A stretch of DNA of 64,000 bases from assembly GCF_001659605.2 (NCBI RefSeq), contig NC_035161.2:27823691-27887690 (forward strand). Reading direction: 5' to 3'. Source of the stretch: Manihot esculenta (lineage: Eukaryota; Streptophyta; Magnoliopsida; Malpighiales; Euphorbiaceae). The notes below the pieces were generated by a model, which made no database searches, was not told where the DNA came from, and worked only from the letters and a program-made list of their open reading frames with translations. The position numbers were made by a program, and so were the translations under genes. Positions within the stretch are counted from its first letter, which is position 1. Each line of letters begins with the position of its first letter. Below are positions 11,874 through 23,775 of the stretch, piece after piece.

Positions 11874-13247
11874 TTACATTGGAGGTGGAAGCAACCATTT
11901 AGAACCCTGAATATAGCCAAGAGAGAGAAAGTGTTTTGCGTCTCTATCCGTTAGCTTCTTGGCAAATTTAACACGTTTTTTAAGATTTGATCCTGGTCCT
12001 GAATTTTGATATTCCGCAAAAAAAACCGTCCTGCATTTCAAATAATTCATCTTAATTAATTTATTATCATTTATATCTCTCTTCGAGTTTGAGGTCAAAG
12101 ATAATTTACCTTTCTCTTTCAGGTCGCTTATTATTTGACCATCCAAGAGGATTAATAACCGCGCCCATTTCAGTATAAGAGAAGACTACCTCAGGCATCG
12201 CCCTCCATGCTCGTCCCAAATATGTTCCAGATGCACTTCCTGTTATTTTGCATTGTACAAATGAGTAACCCCAATTTTCTGATTTGTTCTCCTTTGCTTG
12301 TGCTGTGATGAATGTCAGTCCCTTATTATTTACTACATTTATGTGTGATTCCTGCATTTAAAATAAAGTATAATAGTTAATTTTTGTTTAATATATTATT
12401 TTTTAAAAAAACAATGTTAATATATATATTCTCACCAAATAAAGTGACCTTCCTCTTCCAAAAATAAAATCAACAGTGCCTTCAATGTAACAATTTTTGT
12501 AAAAATGGTGTCCTCTATCATCACATAATGTATCTTGAAATCCAAGCATATTGCAGTTATAAAAAGCTGCCTTATCACCACTAACTCTCAATGCAACTGC
12601 CTGAGCTCCCGGCTTTTTCGAATTAGGTCCTGGTGCAGTATTCTATATCAAAGAAAGAAATGAAATAATAAATCACAAGAACAAAAATTATTAAGCAAAA
12701 TAAAGTGATAATTAAGGCATATGCGTGTATATGTATGCTTATATGTAAATACCTTAAAAATAATATTAACGGCCATGAAATAATTAGGCTCTATAGCTAC
12801 GGAAGCACTGGCAAGAGTTCCATACTCATGAGCGGTGCCACCAAATGCCAAGGTGGGCATGGCTTTAGGATCTCCAAGGAAAGTAATAAAATGCTTAGTT
12901 CTTTCGATTTGGATCTTCTCAGTGTAGACTCCAGGACCAATTTTTATAATTACACGTTGTTTATTGTTTAACGGAACACTATTAATGGCATCAGTAACTG
13001 TCTTAAACTCTCCTTTTCCATCTTTTGAGACTATAATTATTCTGGATTTAGCCTCAGCAGCTTCAAGAGCAGGATCTAAGGTGCCTTTACGACTTCTCCA
13101 AGGTTTAACGTTTGTTTGAAACCAATTACTTACCTTAGAATCGTCGGCTGGTATTGGTGTTATATCATCAGAGCTAACGGTGGTTGCAACAACAAGAATG
13201 GCAATGAGGACACAGTAAGTTGCATCAATATATCGTCCTCTTACCAT
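11874..13247 (-). CDS. pectinesterase (PPME1-like), copy 1, four exons
   Basis: Secreted pectin methylesterase: it removes methyl esters from homogalacturonan in the cell wall, releasing methanol. Exons on the minus strand: 13247-12753, 12642-12436, 12351-12110, 12030-11874; all introns are GT-AG (110, 84, 79 bp) and the joined frame is open, 366 codons plus stop. Residues 1 to about 26 form a hydrophobic signal peptide. There is no inhibitor (PRO) domain, so this is a short type. Family residues: QAVAL (Gln179), GFQDTL (Gln201, Asp202), GTVDFIFG (Asp223) and YLGRAW (Arg281, Trp283; the usual Pro of LGRPW is Ala). The ending [14 protein letters not shown] and the start [10 protein letters not shown] resemble pollen PPME1-type enzymes of Arabidopsis. 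The start MVRGRY was preferred to an upstream in-frame TTG because the paralogs share this ATG. It appears functional. Pollen expression is inferred from family only. Confidence 0.93.
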
Positions 13248-13330
13248 TCTGTAGTTACTTCCTCCCGTTGATTTATTTGTTCCGAGTTCTTTGATTGGTT
13301 GCTTGCTTTTTTCTTTACTAAACAATTCTA

Positions 13331-13337
13331 ATTTATA
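13331..13337 (-). promoter_or_regulatory. candidate TATA box of PME1
   Basis: On the minus strand TATAAAT lies about 85 bases upstream of the PME1 ATG, with a second candidate TATATAAAG at 13351-13359. Both are also present upstream of copies 2 (about 23860-23890) and 3 (about 44432-44460). In such AT-rich DNA the call is tentative. Confidence 0.4.
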
Positions 13338-15856
13338 GAAGTATAAAATACTTTATATAAAAAATACTTAAAAAGTGAGAATAGGAGAATTTAGCGCATT
13401 TATGTAGCTAAAAATAGACAAAGTGTTAAGATGTCATGATCTCTATGTCCTTTTCCGTTTTTGCTTCATGATCATAAGAAAAGTCCATTCAACCAAATAT
13501 CTAGGATCTATTCTCTTAAAATGAAAAGAAAAGATAAGATAAAAGTAATTAAGAGTCGATGATCAACCATTTAATTAATTAATTAATTCATTAATATATA
13601 ACCGATATTTTAAATTTTGTTAAAAATTATGTAGAAACATTTCATATCTTAGGTCAATTGAAACTTTAAATGAATATATGCTAATTATGAGTCAAACCAA
13701 ACAATGAGATGATCTTATTGGTGGAACATTTACCATGTAAAGATAAATTTAGCAGTATATTTTATTCCTTCCTTCTCATAATTTTTATTTATTTTTTATT
13801 TTTTATTTTTTTAATTATTTTAAAATTATTCTTCATTTTCTTTTTAATCGACAATAATATATAAATTAACTATTATAATCTTATTTAATTTTATTTTATT
13901 TCTAATAAATTTTTAAAAATATTTTTTAATATTTAATAAAATTTAATATACTTATAATGCATATAATTGAAAAGTTAATAAAAAATATACTTCTTAATTT
14001 ATACTTCTTAATTTATATATATATAAATAAAATAAATAAAAATCATGAGGTGAAAAAGTAAAAGTTCAATATTTACATCGTTTTGCATTTTAATTCAAAT
14101 ATTTAAATTTTAGATAAATTAACTTAATATTTACATTTGATTATAATTTTTATTAATTTTTAAAATTTAAAATTTGAGAGTTCAAATGAGATGTTAAATA
14201 TAATATTTTATTGTTTATTAAATGTAAACCAATTATATATATATAAATAATATTAATACATACTTAATTGTAGTTAACTAATATTTTTAATTTTAAAAAT
14301 AATGATAATCTAACTGTATGAATTTAGTTTTACAGCAATGATTAAGGAAAATTTGTAACATATATGTTTTTTCTATTATTTTATATATATATATATATAT
14401 GCTATTTTAAATTAATAATATATTTATTATAAAATATTTATAATTATTGATGTAAAATAAAATCTATTAATATTGAAGGTGTGAATGACATGTGTAGTTT
14501 ATTTTTTAATTTTGATTTTGAAAATAAATTAAAATTACATCTAAATATAAAGTCAATTTATCTAAAATTTAAACATTTAAATTAAAATACAAAATGATAT
14601 AAATTTAGAATATTTTTCATCCAATTGGTTTTGTTTTTATTGTGTATCAACTTTTTTCTATTTTTTAATTTCTTTAATTTTAAATTTAAAATTATTTAAC
14701 TTTAATTTGGATTTCTTTCTAATTAAAAAGATTGGAGACAGAATAAATTTTGCAACTAATAACACAAATTTATCTAATAAATCAAATAAAAAATCACAAT
14801 TTTTCTAATGCAATGGCCCCAAAAGAACCAACTCACTAAAAGATAACAATTTTTTTTTATCAGATGTATTCATTTATTTAGTATAAAATTGCATGGATTA
14901 AGGCTCTAACATATACAACCATGATTTTTAAAACCCGGCTTAAGAAAATATACGAGACGAATCTCAGAAAAAGGGAGAAAAAATGGCAGAAAATGAATAT
15001 AAGAAAATTGTCGCCGGGATTACTTGGGTAAAACCACTGAAAAGATTTCATAGAGCGTAAGAAGGAGAAAGGTGAGAAAAAAAATTATAGTCTGCAACTT
15101 TCGGTTTTTAATAGTCAAGGGTGGCAGCCAAAGATGAACTACTGACTTTTAATCTCTTGAGATGACCTCCTTCTCTAACCCAACAAGCAAAAGCACTTCT
15201 TTGAGAAAGTTGTTCCTCAAAATTGCAAGGCAATAGAAATTTGTAAACACTAAAGAAAAGAAAACTCATACAGCAAAAGTGAAAATAAATTTGCATGACA
15301 CTCTCTTTTTATGAAACTCAAATCTAGTTGGAAAAAACAATTGATAAAATAACTATTTACATTCATTGAGTGAATCCTCAATGGATAAGGAAAAGGTTGG
15401 TCTCATGGCAAATGAGCAGGAGAAAGCTAATAGAATGACAAACAAAAGGGTTGTAACCCTAAATGAAAAGGAAAAATAGTAGAGAGAGTTCTGATTAAAA
15501 AATTAACCCGTCGATTTTAAATAATGGTAGAATTTGAAAATAACCCTTTTCATAAAATATCGTGTGTAAGCAGCAATACGTTTTCAACTTATGAAATTAT
15601 AATAAAGAATTAAAATTTTAATATAATTCTAAATATAATTTTCAAATAAAACTACTCCTATATTATTTATGTAAGAATAATATTAATAAATAAATTAAAA
15701 TTATGATTTTAATGGAACAAACTAAAATTATATAAAATATTAATTTGATTGATTTTGGAATTTTAATGGTTGTGGGCTTTAAAGCTTATATATGCTAATT
15801 ATGAATCAAACCAAATAATGAAATGTTCTTATTGTGAGACCTTACAATGTAAAAGT
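13338..15856. other. upstream region C of PME1, AT-rich, no gene seen
   Basis: The region is shared with copies at 18444-20742, 23800-24967 joined to 38427-39965, and 44440-49090. The least AT-rich part (about 14880-15300, containing GGGTGGCAGCCAAAGATG) is the best conserved between the copies, but I recognise no protein in it; the minus-strand frame at 15108-15296 begins inside low-complexity sequence. Region C holds whatever distal promoter sequence the pectinesterase genes share. Confidence 0.65.
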
Positions 15857-18443
15857 CCTATATTTATAGAGCTGCTTTTTTTAAAGCAAAACTATTAATT
15901 GTATTAATAAAATTTCATGAAATAAAAAAAGATATCATTCCTAAATTGAGAGACGATTATTGATAGAGCATAATTTAGACCATTTTATTATAATGTTATT
16001 GATATTTATTTACACAATTTCTGTTTAATTTTGTGGTTTTAATCTTGTTTTGCAGATATTAGGTGTAAAGAGACAATCTGACGAAAATGCTCTTAAAACT
16101 GTCAAAAAGTGTCAAATATGAAAAGTGCAAAAAGGGAAAGTTTTCAAATAAGGAATGTTTTCAGAAAAGGAAAGTTTTCAAATAAGGAAAGCTCAGTTAA
16201 AAGATTATTTGAAATTCAAATTGCATATCTTTCTTTCCTTGTTTAAAGATGTGCACGCACACTGCAGCAGTCAAATCTTCCTATTTAGGCAGCAAGATTT
16301 CAAAAAGACGCATTTGCCTCTCTTGCATTCAGCATTCAAGATTTGAAATTCAAACGAAGGCTTCACCTAAAAAGGAAAGATTGGACAGCATATCTTTCCC
16401 TTTGCACAAGCCATCCGCGCGCACACCTTCCTTCTGAAGAGCTTGTAACACGATTTTTTCCTTTTCAGACACAACTTGGGCAGTAAGCACCTCTTGGGCA
16501 ACAAAGAGACCTAGGGCAACACTTTCAACTATAAAAAGATACATAAGGAGCCTCCCCATGCTTTTTCTACCTCCCTTAGACACACCTACGGGATTGCAAG
16601 TGACTACATCTCTTCTTCTTCCTTTCTTTATTTTTGGTTTTGTTTCAGCCATGAGTGGCTGAAACCTTTTATTCTAGTTGAAGATTGGTTGAAACTTTGG
16701 TTGTTTTATGGATTGTGAGACTTGATCATATATTGTTCATCTTTTTGTTATTCAATATTCATACAGTTTCATGCTTGATTCTATTATTGCTTTGTTGTTT
16801 TGATCAAATTAGCCACTTGATTCTTGATTGCAAGGTAATATATTGTTAGTTTGGATAATTTTGAGTCCGTAATTGCTTGGATTATTCAAACATAAGAACA
16901 CTTGGTGTAAAAGCTAAGGAAATTGTATGATCTAGCAACATCCCATGCGTTTGAGTATCTAGGATTGGATCTCTCTATCTCTTCATGCAATTAACAGTTA
17001 TTTTGATACCTAAGGCCTAAGGACATTCCTTGGCAACTTGTTAATTAGTAATTAATTAGAGGACGTTCTCTAATTGGTTTAATATTAAGGAGAGACATGG
17101 TGGTGAGAAGCGTCTTCCATCTCCATAACTAATCTATTGAATCAATCAAAAGAACATAAGTTTCAATGATCAATCCCAACAATTGAAGTTGATCCAACTC
17201 TTCAACTAGACCTTTCTCATATTTGATTTCCTTTTTATTTTATTATTCGCTTATTTAATTGCTTTCAGTAGCTGTTAAATTGAATCAATCTCAAAACCCC
17301 CCATTTTACTTTTAGTTTAGTTGGTTTCAGATTTATCTCGTTTCAGTTTATTTATGTTTCAGGTAATTTCCTTGGTCTTGATAAGAATAATATGTAAGTT
17401 TTCAATTCTCTGTGGATTCAATCCTTTGCCATTATCTGCAGTAGTAATATTGTTGATAACCGGAAAGATTATTTTTGACCGGCTTCAACAACCGCGAGTC
17501 AATTATACCTAATAGATTCTCTAGTTAAAGTATGAGCGGTTAGAATAGTATTACGACGAACCCATCTAACAGAAATATCAGTTTTAGAGTCTAATAAAGA
17601 TTTACAATCATTCAAAATGAAACCCCTGCATAAGATAATTTGGCAAAAATACTTTTCAAGTGACCGTCTAAACCCCTGTATAAGATAATTTAGCAAAAAT
17701 GCTCCTCCTTCTTTCTCATCTCTCGAGTATAAATCATTAAAGTCTCCCGAACAAAGCCACGGAAGAGAGATTCTACGAGATAAAGCTCCAATAAGGTTCT
17801 AAGACTGACGTCGTCGTTGTGATTCCGAAAACCCATAATAATTAGTAAACCCCATTGAACATTACCTTCCGAAACAACTGAATCAATAAAATTTGAAAAA
17901 AAGCCAACCACAGAAATAGACACATGACTCTTCCACATTAACGAAAGGTCTCTTCCCAATCATTGTCTATTGACTGAGAAGCAACCATCAAAATATAAAA
18001 AACTACGAAAAAAATTCATACGAGAACTAAGAGCTTTTGTTTCCATAAAAAATAAAATGTCCGACTTGTAACTAGTAACCAAATCCTTCAATGCATTAAC
18101 TGTCCGAGAATTGTCGAGTTCTCGGCAGTTTCAACACAAGACGATCATTGCTTTCGGCTATCCCGACCTTTGACGGGATGAGCCGCTTCACTGTTGCCTA
18201 TCAAATTAACATTCGTAGGGGTGTTGTTAGAGACATCTTGTTGAGAGGAAGGAAAACCTGTAAGAATGTTATTTAGTGTTTTTTTGCCTTTTTTTAGCAT
18301 CATCATTTATTCGGGCTGCAATCTCCTCATCAAGCTTATCAGGAACAACAACATCCCCCTCTAAAGAATGTCATGAATCTGCCAAAGAGGTCTGCATATT
18401 CTGAAAATTGACTGGATTGTATATGAGAAACATCCCCACCATA
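15857..18443 (-). mobile_element. internally deleted LINE, copy in unit 1
   Basis: The left target duplicate CCTATATTTATAGAGCTGC (15857-15875) is followed by a poly-T tract (the poly-A end) and TTAATACAATTAG-type 3' sequence. Then come, on the minus strand, an endonuclease fragment (start near 18145, WNCRELDNSRTVNALKDLV) and the C-terminal end of ORF1 (18150-18360). At about 18443 the element is cut and joined to region C of the next unit. The 1541-bp solo LTR 15961-17501 lies inside it. The matching copy in unit 3 (49101-50367) has both ends. Confidence 0.8.
15961..17501. mobile_element. solo LTR, 1541 bp, TSD ATTAT
   Basis: It begins TGATAGAGCATAA and ends CCGCGAGTCA, and is flanked by ATTAT at 15956-15960 and 17502-17506. 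The paralogous position in unit 3 (about 49186-49192) is continuous without it, which is an empty site. It contains no protein domain; the small frames in it (for example 16350-16652 minus) are not supported. The LTR length and lack of coding sequence suggest a gypsy element, family not determined. The orientation is unresolved. Confidence 0.85.
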
Positions 18444-20935
18444 CAAAAATAGACAAAGTGCTAAGATGTCATGATCTCAATATCTCTTTCCGTTTTTGCT
18501 TCATGATCATAAGAAAAGTCCATTCAACCAAATGTATAGGATCTATTCTCTTAAAATGAAAAGAAAGATAAAAGTAATGAAAAGTCCATGATAAAAAATA
18601 AATCAATGAGTACTCACATATTTAACATGATAGTAAGTGTATCTGAATAAATTTGACATGTTTCAGATTCTACTCTCCAAATCCCCAATTACCAATTAAA
18701 AAAAAAATCAACCCTTTAATTAATTAATTCGTAAATGCATAACCGATATTTTAAATTTTGTTAAAAATTATGTAGAAACATTTCATATCTCAGGTCAATT
18801 GAAACTTTAAATGAATATATACTAATTATGAATCAAACCAAACAATGAGATGATCTTATTGGTGGAACATTTACCATGTAAAACTCTATGTCAGCATTCA
18901 AAAATCAAATAAATTTAGCAGTATATTTTAATTCTTCTATCTCATAATTGTTATTTATTTTTTATTTTTTTAATTATTTTAAATTATTATCCATTTTTCT
19001 TTTTAAATTATAATAATATATAAATTTACTATTATAATCCTATTTTATTTTATTTTATTTTTAATAAATTTTTCAAAATATTTTTAAATATTTAATAAAA
19101 TTTAATATATTTAAAATGTGTATAATTGAAAAGTTAATATAAAAAATATACTTCTTAATATATATAAAAAATAAAATAAATAAAAATTACGAGTCCAAAA
19201 GTAGAAACTCAATATTTACATCATTTTGCATTTTAATTTAAATGCTTAAATTTTAAATAAATTATCTTAACATTTAGATTTGATTATAATTTTTGTTAAT
19301 TTTTAAAATTTAAAATTTGAGAATTCAAATAAGATGTGAAATATAATATTTTATTATTTATTAAATATAAACTAATTATATATATATAAATAATATTAAT
19401 ACATACTTAATTATAGTTTAATATTTTTAATTTTAAAAATAATAATAATTTAATGGTTAAATATGTAATTTTTCACTTCCATGGATTTAGTTTTCAGAAG
19501 TGATTAAGGAAAATTTGTAACATATCTGTTACTTTTTATTATTTTATATATACATGCTATTTTAGATTAATAATATGTTTATTATAAAATATTTATAATT
19601 ATTGATATATATAGAGAAATTTATCTAATAAATTAAATAAAAAATCACAATTTTTTTAATGCAATGGGCCCAAAAAAATCAACTCACTAAAAGATAATAA
19701 CTTTTTTTTATCGGATGTATTCATTAATTTAGTATAAAATTGCATGGATTAAGGCTCTAACATATACAACCATGATTCTAAACACCCAGCCTAAGAAAAC
19801 ATACAGGACGAATCTCAGAAAAGAGAGAAAAAATAACAAAAAATGGATATAAGAAAATTGTTGCCGGGATTGCTTCGGTAAAACTACTGAAAAGTTTTCA
19901 TAGAGCGTAAGAAGGAGAAAGGTGAGAAGAAAATTATAGTCTACAACTTTCACCCTTTAATAGTCAAGGGTGGCAGCCAAAGATGGACTACTGACTTTTA
20001 ATCTCTTGAGATGACATCCTTCTCTAACCCAACAAGCAAAAGCACACTCCTTTAAGGCAGTTGTTCCTCAAAATTGCAAGCCAATAGAAATTTGTAAACA
20101 CTAAAGAAAAGAAAACTCATACAGCAAAAAGTGAAATTAAATTTGTTTGTGAAATTAAATTTGTTTGATACTTTCTTTTTATAAAGTTTAAATCTATTCA
20201 GGAAAAAATTGATAAAACAACTAATTATATTTATCGATAATGGAAAGAGTGAATTCACAGTCGATAAAAAAAAAGATTGATCCCTCTTTATCAAATGAAC
20301 TGCAGAAAACTAATGAAATATAAAAAAAATTATAGTTGTAACCCTAAATGAAAAGAAAAAATAGTAAAAAAATTCTAATTAAAAAGGTAACACATCAATT
20401 TTAAATAATAATGAGATTTGAAAATAGTTATTTTCATAAAATATTCGTGTGCAAAGAGCAATACGATTTCGACTTATGAAATTATAATAAAGAATAAGAA
20501 TTTTAATATAATTCTAAATATAATTTTAAAATAAAACTTACTCCTATACTATTTATGTAAGAATAATGTTAATAAATAAATTAAAATTATGATTTTAATG
20601 GAATAAACTAAAATTATATAAAATATTAATTTGATTGATTTTGGAATTTTAATGGTTGTGGGCTTTAAAGCTTATATATGCTAATTATGAATCAAACCAA
20701 ATAATGAAATGGTCTTATTGTGAAACCTTACTGTGTAAAAATCCTATATTTATCGGGTTGCCTTTAATATTTGATAATTTAGTTGATTTTTTTAAGTATA
20801 GTGTATATATAGTAAAAATTAATTTTTTTTACAATAATTTTAAATTATTGTAATTATTGTATTAATAAAATTAAGATAATAATTTCACATTCACTATTAA
20901 ATATTATTATCCAAATACTCAAATAATAGTATTGA

Positions 20936-20938
<3 letters not shown>

Positions 20939-20972
<34 letters not shown>
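20939..20972. repeat. (TA)n microsatellite
   Basis: About 16 TA dinucleotides just before site S. The allelic position in the 40-kb copy (40162-40176) has about 7, and the one at 50558-50611 is longer with TATG variants. The length therefore varies between paralogs. Confidence 0.9.
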
Positions 20973-20974
<2 letters not shown>

Positions 20975-20976
20975 GT

Positions 20977-20990
20977 GATAAGAATATTAT
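20977..20990. repeat. site S flanking the LINE poly-A end (target-site duplicate)
   Basis: GATAAGAATATTAT precedes a run of T (20991-21002) that is the complement of a poly-A tail. The partner 14-mer lies at 8693-8706 next to the LINE 5' end, 12 kb away. Confidence 0.8.
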
Positions 20991-21926
20991 TTTTTTTTTT
21001 TTAGAAAAAGAGGGATATAGCCCTTATTTTATTAATCTAGGCCATGAAAGCCCCAACCTATCAGCATCGAGTAAAAATTTAATAGTAACAGGAGGCCATT
21101 GATGAATTTTCAAATTAAAATTATCACCAATAGTTAAACTAGTCAAACGATTCGCTACCGCATTTGCTTCCCTGTAAATTTTTACCATCTTGACTTCCCA
21201 GCTTCTATTGATAAGATCACGACAATTCCTCACCAAATTAGCAACTCTAAAAACTCCTGCACCTCTACCTGCAAGTAAATCTAACGCGAGTTGAGAATCC
21301 GTTTGAACTTCAATCTTCTTCTACCCTGAATCCCATGCTAATACTAAAGCATAATATATTCCCCATAGCTCAGCTTCCATTGTTTCACAATTGCCCAAAA
21401 ACCGTTAAAAGCCCAAAAGCCATCTACCTTCATTGTTTCGAAAACAACCTGCACAACTTGCCTTTCCTGCTGACAACAATGCACTACCATTGGAATTCAC
21501 TACCACCCAGCCTGTTTCTGGTGGCTTCCACCCAACATATTTCAAAGACCGGCCTCTCGGTCCAGACCCAGCCTGCATCGAAAACCTCCATGCATGAACA
21601 TATTCTTTTACTCGAAGCTGAACAAAGGACGCATCAATAGTATCCTGGTCATTATTCTCATTAAAACCAACAAGTTTCTTCGCTTCCATAACCACCAAAC
21701 AGCCGAACTAAAAAGCACATCCTATGGTATTCCATTAGCCAATAACCCTACTTTTTCTATATTAGCAGATAGCCATAAAGACACAATCAAAATATCAAAA
21801 AATGAAGAAACAAAATTGATAGGTAAAAGGGAATTCCAAATTTGTTTCACATGTTGGCAATCTCGTAGAGCATGCAAAACAGATTCACTTGCAACTCCAC
21901 AAAGAGGACATAAATCATAATCAATA
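20991..21926 (-). mobile_element. LINE 3' fragment (zf-RVT, RNase H, poly-A)
   Basis: On the minus strand, from 21926: a zinc-binding RT-associated segment (DLCPLCGVASESVLHALRDC), then an RNase H-like domain (WKPPETGWVVVNSNGSA, AGCFRNNEGRWLLGF, and YREANAVANRLTSLTIGDN), a 3' end and poly-A at 21002-20991. The frames are broken by stops and shifts, and the RNase H catalytic Asp of the usual NTDGS motif is Asn. The right end at about 21926 joins directly to region B of the PME2 unit at the equivalent of 11384, so it is a rearrangement breakpoint and not an element end. Confidence 0.85.
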
Positions 21927-22404
21927 AATTAAATATAAAGCTACTTTTGTAATGGTATTAAATTAATCTTTTTAGTTGGTCGTCAACAAACTATAATTTT
22001 TTTTTTGAATTATAATTATTCATGTTAATATAATTTATATAAACTAAAGTTTTTTAAATGTTTGTTGCATTTTTTTTTACTATAGTAAGCACCCATAATT
22101 TAATTTAACTTACATTTTTAAATTTATTTTCAAAAATGATATATTGCCTTATTTTTACTAAAAATGTGAGAAAAATATTAATAATATTAATAGTAACTTA
22201 AAATAAGATAATATTACATTTAATTTTATATAAGTTTTTATGATTAATATTTCGGATAATCCCATTTCTCTCCCCACCAACATAAATGCCCTCAAAAAAT
22301 ATAATAATAATAATAAGAAAAAGAGATAGAGTAATTTTTCTTGCCATTGAATATTCAATTATATTGTTTTGAGAAAAAATTATTCTTTGATAATTAAATA
22401 TAAA
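21927..22404. other. truncated region B downstream of PME2
   Basis: AT-rich, homologous to 11384-11873 and 42486-42974. The left 2.7 kb of region B present in units 1 and 3 is missing, replaced by the LINE fragment. No gene was seen. Confidence 0.75.
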
Positions 22405-23775
22405 TTACATTGGAGGTGGAAGCAACCATTCAGAACCCTGAATATAGCCAAGAGAGAGAAAGTGTTTTGCTTCTCTATCCGTTAGCTTCTTGGCGAATTT
22501 AACACGTCTTTTAAGATTTGATCCGGGTCCTGAATTTTTATATTCGGCAAAGAAAACCGTCCTGCATTTCAAATAATTCATCTTAATTAATTTATTATTA
22601 TTTTTATCTCTCTTAGAGTTTAAGGTTAAAGATAATTTAATTTACCTTTCTCTTTCAGGTAGCCTATTATTTGACCATCCAAGAGGATCAATAACTGCAC
22701 CCATTTGAGTATAAGAGAAGACTACCTCAGGCATCGCCCTCCATGCTCGTCCCAAATATGCTCGAGATCCCCTTCCTGTTATTTTGCATTGTACAAATGA
22801 GTAACCATAAACTTCTGTTTTGTTCTGCTTTGCTTGTGCTGTGATGTATGTCGATCCCTTCCTCTTTACTACATTTATATGTGATTCCTGTATTTAAAAT
22901 AAGGTATAATAGTTAATTTTTATTTAATATATTATTTTTCAAAAAAACAATGTTAATATATATATTCTCACCAAATAAAGTGACCTTCCTCTTCCAAAAA
23001 TAAAATCAACAGTGCCTTGAACGTAACAATTTTTGTAAAAATGGCGTCCTCTATCATCACATAATGTGTCTTGAAATCCAAATATTTTGCAATTATAAAA
23101 AGCTGCCTTGTCACCACCGACTCTTAATGCAACTGCTTGAGCTCCCGGCTTCTTCGAATCAGGTCCTGGTGCAGTATTCTACAACAAAGAAAGAGATAAA
23201 ATAATAAATCACAAGAACAAAAATTATTAAATAAAATAAAGTGATAATTAAGACATATGTGTATGTTTATATGTAAATACCTTAAAAATAATATTAACTG
23301 CCATGAAATAAGTAGACTCTATAGCTACGGAAGCACTGGCAAGAGTTCCATACTCATAAGCGGTGCCATTAAATGCCAAGGTGGGCATGGCTTTAGGATC
23401 TCCAAGGAATGTAATAAAATGCTTAGTTCTTTCAATTTGGATCTTCTCAATGTAGACTCCAGGACCAATTTTTATAATTACACGTTGTTTATTTTTTGGC
23501 GGAACGCTATTAATGGCATCAGTAACCGTCTTAAACTCCCCTTTTCCATCTTTTGAGACTATAATTATTTTGGATTTAGCCTCAGCAGCTTCAAGAGCGG
23601 GATCTAAGGTACCTTTACGACTTCTCCAAGGTTTAACATTAGTTTGGAACCAATTACTTACCTTAGAATCGTCAGCGGGTATTGGTGTTATATCATCAGA
23701 GCTAACGGTGGTTGCAACAACAAAAATGGCAATGAGGACACAATAAATTGCATCAATATATCTTCCTCTTGCCAT
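22405..23775 (-). CDS. pectinesterase (PPME1-like), copy 2, four exons
   Basis: Exons on the minus strand: 23775-23281, 23178-22972, 22887-22646, 22561-22405, with the same phases and exon lengths (495, 207, 242, 157 nt) as copies 1 and 3; 366 codons plus stop, open throughout. Start MARGRYIDA with a signal peptide; catalytic set [25 protein letters not shown] all present. It is the most diverged copy. The third exon differs most ([25 protein letters not shown] against VVNNKGLTF...ENWGYS in copy 1), and it has [12 protein letters not shown] and [10 protein letters not shown]. The active-site residues are unchanged, so it is probably functional. Its upstream DNA is interrupted 1.19 kb from the start by the Tat retrotransposon, which might alter distal regulation. 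Function is as for copy 1: cell-wall pectin demethylesterification. Confidence 0.92.

Larger units (their letters stand above)
8693..18443. repeat. tandem array unit 1 (carries PME1)
   Basis: Unit 1 consists of site S, downstream region B (8707-11873), PME1, upstream region C (13248-15856) and a LINE fragment. It aligns by eye almost continuously with 40182-50367 (unit 3), with only scattered base differences. Unit 1 has a solo LTR (15961-17501) that unit 3 lacks, and unit 3 has a solo LTR (46553-48656) that unit 1 lacks. Region B of unit 1 also holds an extra tandem copy of about 375 bp (around 9266-9640 repeated at 9655-10040) that unit 3 lacks. Confidence 0.85.
18444..20990. repeat. array unit without its pectinesterase (region C only)
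   Basis: The sequence starts at the equivalent of 13418, about 170 bp upstream of the PME1 start codon, and runs through region C to site S at 20977-20990. From about 19650 to the (TA)n tract it is nearly identical to 38880-40165. The gene that should lie to its left is missing: a LINE fragment is joined directly to region C. The empty site of the deleted LINE is intact here (CCTATATTTATCGGGTTGCC, 20743-20762). Confidence 0.8.

Noticed and set aside
13248..13325. N-terminal extension of PME1 from an upstream TTG
   Set aside because: TTG is not a likely start here, the extension would precede the signal peptide, and copies 2 and 3 begin at the matching ATG.
15108..15296. Minus-strand frame recurring in the C regions (ending SSLAATLDY, also near 46219)
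   Set aside because: Related frames occur in several units, but they begin in low-complexity sequence, vary at the start and match no family I know; described as a conserved subregion only.
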